Shown here piece after piece: positions 42,901-49,265 of a stretch of 49,265 nt of DNA. The stretch comes from Chara braunii (Eukaryota > Streptophyta > Charophyceae > Charales > Characeae). Where the stretch lies: NCBI GenBank assembly GCA_003427395.1, contig BFEA01000098.1, positions 2,301,387 through 2,350,651 of the forward strand. The letters run 5' to 3'. A program made the translations under genes and the position numbers. Numbering within the stretch: the first letter of the stretch is position 1; every line of letters begins with the position of its first letter. Below the pieces are notes generated by a model that did not search any database, was not told the DNA's origin, and saw only the letters and a list, made by a program, of their open reading frames with translations.

Positions 42901-43362
42901 TCAGACCCCCTCAAACTCTCTCAACCTTTCGAATATAGGCGCTAGTTCTCTCCTAGGGGGAACCCCAGCGTCAACACATCGAATGTAGAGCCAAAACAGC
43001 CCTCGTGTCCACACCTCGGATTCTCGAGCAGCTCGGAGTATCGCTACCACTCTCCCTTCCGGGTACCGCAGGAGCGAACGTGCCAGGAATTGGGGCAAGT
43101 CTGCGTGGAGCAACCCAGAAGCTCGAAGGACTTCGCCCGGCTCCGCGAAGGACACCTGCGTCCACGACTCGAAGGTCCTTTCCTTGTAACCGCTTAGTAC
43201 CAAATTGTTCGCTACCTTCCTTGCGGACTCGCGGTATTCCGTATGGGTTTCCAGGCCGGTCACTAAACCCCTCCAAATCTCGGCCCACGTGTCCTCGTCG
43301 AGGAAGATCATCGCCTGAACCTCGAGGAACCGACCAAGGTGAGGCGGACCCCCCCTTTGCAC
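42901..43362 (-). CDS. Diverged module with LYIRCVDAGVPPR motif, 153 codons
   Basis: The C-terminal half aligns with the 43870-43493 frame: LFWLYIRCVDAGVPPRREL here against LWVLYTHCVDQGIPPRGKL there, preceded by E.R[IV]V and followed by a helical LREFE or LGSLE. The N-terminal half (FLDEDTWAEIWRGLVTGLE) is helical. It overlaps nothing else of interest on the other strand. Confidence 0.5.
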   Translation of the reverse strand: MQRGGPPHLGRFLEVQAMIFLDEDTWAEIWRGLVTGLETHTEYRESARKVANNLVLSGYKERTFESWTQVSFAEPGEVLRASGLLHADLPQFLARSLLRYPEGRVVAILRAARESEVWTRGLFWLYIRCVDAGVPPRRELAPIFERLREFEGV

Positions 43363-43492
43363 TCCTTCTTTCCAGGTAAACCTGCGAGCTCGAACCTACA
43401 TGTAGGCGCCCTCCTTGACGACCCCTCCTTTCTCAACACTCATCCAGTAGGGTGTTACGTGAGGGTCCCCCGGGATCAAGTCCCGGCTTCTG

Positions 43493-43870
43493 TCACTGAC
43501 CTCTATTGTTTCCACCACTCCGTTTTCGCTGAGCGCAAACCTTACCATCTACAAATGTCGTTTTGAAGACCCACTCGCGGTACTTCTCAGGCGAGAGGGC
43601 GATAGACTTTTCCAGAGACCCTAACCTCCTCAGAATGCCCCAGAGTTTACCTCGCGGAGGAATTCCCTGGTCGACACAGTGAGTGTACAGTACCCACAGG
43701 GCTCTAAATGGTAGGCCTAATCCCCTTCCTCTCTCCAAGAGCTTGACTATCCTTGCCTCGTTAGGGCTCAAGAACACAAAGTCCGGGGCTCTTGTGATCA
43801 CCGGATAACTCGACCTTGGGAGCTCGCCTACCCGAGCGAACCTCTCCTTCTCTATTGCCACGAAGCTCAA
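43493..43870 (-). CDS. Diverged module with LYTHCVDQGIPPR motif, 125 codons
   Basis: See the 43362-42901 frame for the shared motif. The first 40 residues contain SYPVITRAPDFVFLSPNEAR, and the C terminus is basic. Helix-turn-helix-like spacing faintly recalls helical-repeat proteins, but I do not assign it. Confidence 0.5.
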   Translation of the reverse strand: MSFVAIEKERFARVGELPRSSYPVITRAPDFVFLSPNEARIVKLLERGRGLGLPFRALWVLYTHCVDQGIPPRGKLWGILRRLGSLEKSIALSPEKYREWVFKTTFVDGKVCAQRKRSGGNNRGQ

Positions 43871-43966
43871 CCCCCTTTCGGGTCCTAACTATCCACCTTT
43901 CCCTTACTCCTCTTCCCTCTCTGATTAATAAGTCCAGCCCACCCCCTTGGCCTAAGACCAGGGGTA

Positions 43967-44221
43967 CTACAAATCTACAACCTTTGACCAAGCCTCCGGC
44001 CTGACGAAGATTATCGCGGTGACCTTGAGATATACCCCAGTCGTTCTAGATTTCACTTCTTCTGATTCTATCCACACGAAATTACCGCTGATCGTGATCT
44101 CTCCCCCTTCCAACCTCCTCCAATCGGGGATTTCCCCGTTGCTCGGAACCAAGGTATACACTCCTTGCTCGTCTAAAGGGGACTCGACAAACCTACCTAC
44201 GTCCTTGTCAAAGAGGACCAT
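43967..44221 (-). CDS. Hypothetical beta-rich segment, 84 codons
   Basis: The frame starts near the right edge of the minus-strand series. It contains GEITISGNFVWIESEEVKS and GVYLKVTAIIFVRPE, beta-rich by eye. No family recognised. It could be the N terminus of the long pre-gag protein. It lies next to the LINE fragment that begins at about 44400. Confidence 0.35.
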   Translation of the reverse strand: MVLFDKDVGRFVESPLDEQGVYTLVPSNGEIPDWRRLEGGEITISGNFVWIESEEVKSRTTGVYLKVTAIIFVRPEAWSKVVDL

Positions 44222-44399
44222 TCATGCTAACCTACCTTTTGGCGGACTCCAAATACCTTTTGGTAACGGTAGTCTTTCCCGCCCTCACGGTCTCGTTCCG
44301 ATTCCAGAGAGATCCTTTCCCGGATTCGATCGGATTTATTTGCTCAGGAAGGAACATGGGGAGAAGTTGGATTTGACATCGTCACTGCGGCACTAGAAG

Positions 44400-45125
44400 T
44401 TTTTAGTAGAATGAGAACTACGAATAGAGACTGGAAAGAAAAAAAGGCACAGACTGCGGTAAGGAAGGCCGAAGCGAAAATGAGGGGGGACCCTTTTACG
44501 GAGTACTAGTATTGGTCTGAACAACAGAAGTTACATCGTGCCACATTGGAAAGACTAAATGCTAGAAGACAGGAGGAGTGGCTGGAGTGGCTCAAAATCA
44601 GGGGGTTAGTTGGATATGACCGGATGACCTAAATCACTTTCAGAAGTCTGTTATTGAAACAGGCGAAGCCGGTAATAAGCGAACTTAACCACTCATCCAA
44701 CCTTATAACCCCGGTGGCTACGAATGTGGGTGAGATGTGCTCGTATGCAAAAGAGTTTTTCAAGGATATAATATGCACAAAAAGATATTTCGACTCAATG
44801 AATACAGACCTCTCTTTAGGATCAAACCCTTTTGGGATAGATTGAGAGTAAGGATACCAAGAAATGGCAAAACATTCTTGGATGCCCCCTTCACAACATA
44901 GGAATTACACGTAGCGGCAAAACAAATGGCAAAAGGAAAATGCCCCGGGACTGATGGTTCGCCCGTGGAGTGATTTCTATGTGCATGGGAGACCTTTGCC
45001 CCCTTCCTTTGCCAAATATTTAATAATTGTTTATTAACAGGTTGCTTACCGAAGGGTTGACTAGAAGGAGTGATTTCCCTCTTGTATAAATTTTATCAGA
45101 GCCCAGTGGCCAAGGCAAAGTACAT
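44400..45125 (+). pseudogene. LINE ORF2 fragment (linker and start of reverse transcriptase)
   Basis: Mostly one frame. The charged linker (ATLERLNARRQEEWLEWL) leads into LLLKQAKPVISEL and EFFKDIICTKRYFDS. After a shift near 44845, the conserved LINE RT entry KQMAKGKCPGTDGSPVE follows, and then FNNCLLTGCLPKG and GVISLLYKFY. Stops interrupt at least five positions (for example after YDRMT, FTT, SPVE and LPKG). It ends before the catalytic YxDD region, so it is dead and truncated at both ends. Confidence 0.8.
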
Positions 45126-45268
45126 CAGTACAGTAAGCAACAACTAGGAGAGTCGGGTTGTCCCTCCCCACCGGGAGCTCAGAGTCCCGTCCCTGTGTAC
45201 ACAGTCTTCACACCCATCCCTCAACGCCAGCACCAACCCTGACAACTTGAAGAGGGGAACCCTCGTAT

Positions 45269-45683
45269 CTAAGCACAAGACCCACTGAAATTTGTAGGCA
45301 GGTGACACAAATCACAAAACACCACTGCCAAGACACTATACATGACACAAAAGGCACCAAATGGAAAAGAAGAAGAACCTTTATCCACTCTAACCAACAA
45401 AGGGTGAGCTGCCCAATGTTTCTGAAACCAAGCTATACCTTTGGTCGGCGATGAAGCAAAGAAAACTTTCCGTCGCCAATCTGTCTTTATGGCCAATCTA
45501 GGTGCTTGTTTGGCATGGAGCTGCAACTCGACAAGCATACTCAGTCCGAGCTTTCCAAATGGTCCATAACAAAGCCCTCCTCGTGACCTCGAATACATAT
45601 CGCAGGGGTGGAGAAAAATCTGTTATAAGAGAGCCCAAAAGTATACCATCAAATATCCCGACCTGAGAGTACTTCCAGAGCAT
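45269..45683 (-). pseudogene. LINE ORF2 C-terminal fragment
   Basis: The 45683-45498 frame gives LRYVFEVTRRALLWTIWKAR, and the shifted 45598-45269 frame continues with RLAIKTDWRRKVFFASSP. That is typical of the tail after a LINE RT/RNase H region. One frameshift lies near 45500-45540. It is oriented against the 44400-45125 fragment, so they are two separate insertions or an inversion. Confidence 0.6.
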
Positions 45684-45689
45684 TGTTGT

Positions 45690-46300
45690 TCAGTACCTCT
45701 GTTTGCCTTTTAGAACAGACCATTGCTTACTTCTGATTTCTTTCTTTTGGTATCATGTTTACCGTCCTTTGACTTTCAGAATAGATCTACTGACGAGCAG
45801 TTCTGATTTCTGAAAATCTCAGTCTCTGATTTTACATGTCGCATTCTTGATGCAGATTTTTTAGTAGATCTTGATCGGTAGTTTGTACTGTTTACTTTCT
45901 TATTTTCTGTCTTGATTATCGATTCGTTTTCGGCTTAGAATCTCCTAGTTACTGTCTGAGTGACCTTCCTTCTTAATTGATTGTCGATTGTTTTTTTCTG
46001 TTTAGTAATTCTTGATTACAGTCTGAGCGATTTCTTGAACTAGGGTTCTGGAAATCAGAGTATCTGTGAGGACATCAGAATCTACTTCCTATTTAGTTCT
46101 TCTTTTCGAAATTTCGTTATGAATTGGATGTCAAAATTCATGACCTAAATGACCTTGATTATTAACTGATCTCATCTGTAAATTTCATTTCTCAAAAAGA
46201 CGATATAGATCTGATTTTCGATGAAAAGATCTACGACCGTGGTGGTGCTTTTTCTGTTGATGGTTGCCTAGGGGGAAACTAGAATGGGTGAATGGAAAGA
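45690..46300. other. T-rich sequence, no gene recognised
   Basis: Rich in GATTTCTGA- and TCTGA-like words. AGATCTACTGACGAG occurs here (45784) and again near 47811. No coding signal. Confidence 0.5.
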
Positions 46301-46329
46301 ATGAAAGGGGACTTTCAACAGACGGGAGA

Positions 46330-47070
46330 TGTCGGTTAAGGTGAGTAGGTCAGGAGGACGATGTTGGGATGACAGCGACCGGTGCTGGAGCTGTGCTCTG
46401 TGACCCACGGGGAGCTTGAGGTCCATGAAGTTATGCCGAGGGTGGAAGGCATAACCAGATCGTCCAACGCAGTTGGCACCGGGGTGTGGACCCTGTAACC
46501 TGTTTAGGGGTTTGCCGCTAAAGGAAGTGTCGAGGGAGGAAGACACTTCCAGTCCGTCAGAACTAGGTTGGTCGGTACTGGGGTGGGTTGTGGTGCCCTG
46601 TTACCCTAGTAGAGGGGGGTATGAGACCAGGTGAGTTCTGGTACGAGGACTGAAAGCCGGGACCGACGATCCGCTTGTTGAGAGGGGGATTTTAGGATAG
46701 TTGACATTCATTTTAAGTTTTGACCCCCCTTTTTTTTCTGAATTTTACCCTGTTTGGCCGTTAAGGGGGACTTGAGAATGTTTAGGATTCTGGGGCTTCT
46801 ATCAACTTTTCCCAGGCTGCTTTGAAGTTGTTATACTCAGCGATCTGTGGCTGTTCGATGCCAGAACGACGCTGGCCGGTGCTGGGGTGTTGCCCTGTAA
46901 CCTGTTGACGCAGGAGCGTGAGGCCTGGTAGAGAGATCTGGGGATGCTTTGGGGTGGGCATCTCACGGGACAACCAAGGTTTGCTGCTGGGATGACGCTG
47001 GCCGGAGCTGGGGCGAGTTGTGTTGCCCTGTAACCCAGCAGGAAGTGGGGGTGTGAGGCCTGGAAGAGCT
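46330..47070 (+). repeat. Irregular repeat with GGCCGG-GCTGGGG ... CCCTGTAACC words
   Basis: Five diverged occurrences near 46365, 46465, 46568, 46866 and 46990. The common pattern is GATGAC-CTGGCCGG-GCTGGGG, then TTGCCCTGTAACC and GTGAGGCCTGG. Unit length is uneven (about 75-300 bp). No coding frame spans it. Confidence 0.6.
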
Positions 47071-47164
47071 CGGCAGGGAGTAAGACAACTTTGAGGAACT
47101 CGGGAAATGTTTGTTAGGAAGGTCGAGATTTCTGGATTTTCTTTTAGGACCCCGGTGGTCTATT

Positions 47165-47670
47165 CTAAAAAAGAAGCGAGGTGAGTGGGAGAAGGAGACG
47201 GTGGGATATCATGCGTCCTACTAGTGAGGGGGCTAGCTGGTAGGATTGGAATAGGGTATAGCAGCAGTAGAGATGGTGGCTCTGGTGCAGTAAGTCTTGC
47301 CGGAGTGAAGAACAGAGGATTGATTGGGGGGGGGGGGGGGGTTCGAGTCGGATATCGAATCTTGCTGATTCTTGAAGCCTGTTGTAGTCATTTCCTAAGT
47401 AGCTCCAACCTTTTGAGCCAAAAAAGAACGAGGGGGAGTGGGGAAGGAGTTGGTGGGATATCATGCGTCCTACTAGTGAGGGGGCTAGCTGGTAGGATGG
47501 ATATAGGGCATAGCAGCAGCGGAGATGGTGGCTCTGCTGCAGTAAGTCTTGCCGGAGTGAGGTAAAGTGGATGGATGGGGGGGGTTTCTGAGTAGTTTTC
47601 TGAATTCTGTTCATATTCTGAAGTTTATCGTAGTCATTTTCTAAATAGCTTCGATTTTTTCTGAGCCAAA
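47165..47670 (+). repeat. ~252-bp tandem duplication
   Basis: 47165-47418 and 47419-47670 share GTGGGATATCATGCGTCCTA, GGGGGCTAGCTGGTAGGAT, AGCAGCAG-AGATGGTGGCTC and GTCTTGCCGGAGTGA, then a G run and GTAGTCATTT. A 195-codon minus-strand frame (47752-47165) stays open through both copies and so carries two ~80-residue repeats (LAPSLVGRMISH in each). Confidence 0.85.
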
Positions 47671-47749
47671 GCCGGGGCAATGGCCCCGGTATCTCAATCT
47701 TCAAAATTATATGTAAATTTCCATATGGGACGCTGAGCCCGGTTCCCAG

Positions 47750-48045
47750 CACGTGCTGCTCCCCACTTATAGGTTGGAGCTTTGTTCCCAGAAAAAAAAA
47801 AAAAACGAGTAGATCTACTGACGAGTAGATCTTTTCCGGGGGCCAAGTCCCACTAGCAATGTGCTACCTCAATGCCTGAATCTGGACGTGTTTGTGGAGC
47901 CCTGCAGTTCAGGAAACTCAACACCAATTCTGCACATCTCGGCAAAAGCGTCCAGATTCAGGCGTTGAGGTAGCTCAAGGCTGCTAGTGGGACTTGGCCC
48001 TGACACGTGCTGCTCCCCACGAATAGATTGGAGCATGTTCCACTT
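47750..48045 (+). repeat. Hairpin flanked by ~45-bp direct repeats
   Basis: Direct repeats begin CACGTGCTGCTCCCCAC at 47750 and 48004. Both continue with ATAG-TTGGAGC-TGTTCC and an A-rich run. The near-perfect hairpin 47840-48000 lies between them. Confidence 0.8.
47840..48000 (+). other. Long near-perfect hairpin (48-bp arms, ~60-nt loop)
   Basis: 47840-47888 pairs with 47949-48000, interrupted only by a small internal loop (about ATGT against GCCTTGA) and one G·U that is G·U on the plus strand. Arm length, loop size and near-perfect pairing fit a plant-type miRNA or siRNA precursor or a small MITE. No expression evidence is available. Confidence 0.7.
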
Positions 48046-49011
48046 CGAAAAAAAAGAAAAAAAGAAAAAGAGAAAAAAATAATTAAATAAAATTCTGAGG
48101 TAGGATAGTGGGAAGGGGTAGACTGGGAGAATTGACGAGAGGATGGACAGGGAGAGGATCTCATAAATAATAAACAATTGTCAGGACAACCAACGGCTGA
48201 CTAAAGACTGCGACCACTCTATGTCTGGAACCTGGCCTCTACAAAAAAGAACAAAGAAAGAATAGATCGGCTGAATTGGGTGTGCTTCTCTTTTTTTTTT
48301 TTTTTTTTTTTTTTACAAATCAACTTTGCATTCCATTATAACAAAAGAAGGAGGCCGGGAATCCCTCCACAGAACAACCCGGAAACTGAAACAAGTAGCC
48401 TCTGGGACCATTACCCAAGTTATGGTGCAGGCGTTGGGGATTTTAGTCTAGAAACAGAAATGGCCGAATCCTGACCGCTGTTCTTACATTCCCCAACCCT
48501 GGGTGTGCTTCTCTTTTGTAAGGGTGACTCTTATCATCACTGCTATAAAAAAAAAAAAAAAAAAGGGCGACTCTGGTCCCCAGAACGAGTTTGACCGGTG
48601 ATGCTAAGTTCCTTTTGGATGCCACACGACATTCTGTAAGGGACGCCGGCTTGTGTAATAAAGTTGGGGAAATTTTCGAAATGCCCCTGAAGTTTGCGTT
48701 TATTTGGGGCGTCCCCGTCTGACGGCCGACTTACCTTGTCGCGCCCCTCTGACAACAAACGATGTTTCCAGAAAACCCCTGGTGTCGTTTGGGCCTGAAA
48801 CATGTTTCTTATGCCCCTACCGGTACCAGTACCAAATTTTCAGTATGCCCCTACCGGATGGCCGTTAGGAACCAGCACAAAAGTTTCCCATATGCCCTTA
48901 TGGGTTCCGTCCATCTTTCCAGCGAGCCCCTGTGGCTGTTGTTGACACTCGTAGTCTTTCCCCTGGCCCCGGCTGAGGTGCTACCGGGGCATATCAGAAC
49001 TTTGGCGATGA

Positions 49012-49012
<1 letters not shown>
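48046..49012. other. No recognised gene
   Basis: A poly-T run (48291-48314) and a poly-A run (48548-48564) each lie near a GGGTGTGCTTCTCTTTT word (48278 and 48500). ATGCCCCTA/ATGCCCTTA words recur at about 48680, 48810, 48843 and 48892, giving a loose ~35-130-bp repeat. There is no domain-bearing frame. Confidence 0.5.

Positions 49013-49064
<52 letters not shown>
49013..49064 (+). repeat. (CA)n microsatellite
   Basis: About 25 CA dinucleotides, followed by CATATGCAGACGCGCGCG. Confidence 0.97.
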
Positions 49065-49067
<3 letters not shown>

Positions 49068-49265
49068 GCAGACGCGCGCGTGTGCATGGGCGATGACACC
49101 AAGAAGACGGCCATGGTGATGGTTAGGAGGTCGACAATCGAGGATGAGAGGGAGGGTTGACGAGGAGAAAATTGGAGGAGGGAGGAACGAGGGAAGAGGA
49201 GGGGAAGAGGAGTAGGGAGGACAAGGACTCTGACGATGACGGACGAGGATAGAGGATGGAGGCTG

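Noticed and set aside
43493-43870. PPR-type helical repeat assignment for the CVDQGIPPR module
   Set aside because: The resemblance is only a helix-turn-helix feel; diagnostic PPR positions are not met.
47320-47360. GGTTCGAGTC after a G run as a tRNA T arm
   Set aside because: No acceptor, D or anticodon arms can be drawn around it.

Overview
This is eukaryotic nuclear DNA. It is repeat-dominated and gene-poor, with long microsatellites, two assembly gaps (10769-10803 and 24876-25225), a spliceosomal U6 snRNA sequence and several decayed retroelements. The CCHC-knuckle gag-pol style and the penelope/telomerase-like reverse transcriptase resemble what I recall from charophyte algae such as Chara. 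That assignment is inference, roughly even odds. I see no intact, confidently identified host protein gene.

Layout. (1) 1-19640: two ~2.1-kb direct repeats, >98% identical over most of their length, bracket ~15.4 kb. The inside carries, on the minus strand, a long ORF1-like frame (8972-6198) and a broken reverse transcriptase (about 4450-2382) with finger, A, B and C motifs. Both flanking repeats carry a hammerhead-like fold on the same strand. I read this as one very large penelope-like (PLE) element with pseudo-LTRs. The half next to repeat B (9-17.5 kb) is microsatellite and unrecognised DNA with one plus-strand ORF. (2) 19.7-26.6 kb: a GC-rich stretch with two minus-strand hypothetical frames (23867-22382 and 26378-25881). 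They are separated by a mirror-image block of low-complexity DNA (CGTACG palindromes, ATTG/CAAT arrays, CA and CT arrays, a gap). (3) 26.6-31.4 kb: the U6 sequence at 27710, CTG/TTG-rich DNA, and a fold-back element with ~150-bp arms around a hammerhead ribozyme core at 31026. (4) 31.6-33.25 kb: a tRNA-like sequence, then about 17 tandem hairpins at ~63-bp spacing with one conserved loop and covarying stems. (5) 33.3-36 kb: unrecognised DNA with two diverged copies of a hairpin-bearing ~300-bp sequence. (6) 36.1-44.2 kb, minus strand: a Ty3-like gag/protease/integrase frame that lacks reverse transcriptase and RNase H, preceded by a series of ORFs that are diverged copies of one another. (7) 44.4-45.7 kb: two LINE fragments in opposite orientation. 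(8) 46.3-49.3 kb: tandem and inverted repeats, including a 160-nt near-perfect hairpin.

The strongest candidates for something undescribed are the covarying hairpin array (31993-33241), the ribozyme-bearing fold-back element (30834-31388), the ~19.6-kb PLE-like element, and the RT-less gag-PR-IN frame with its upstream duplicated module.
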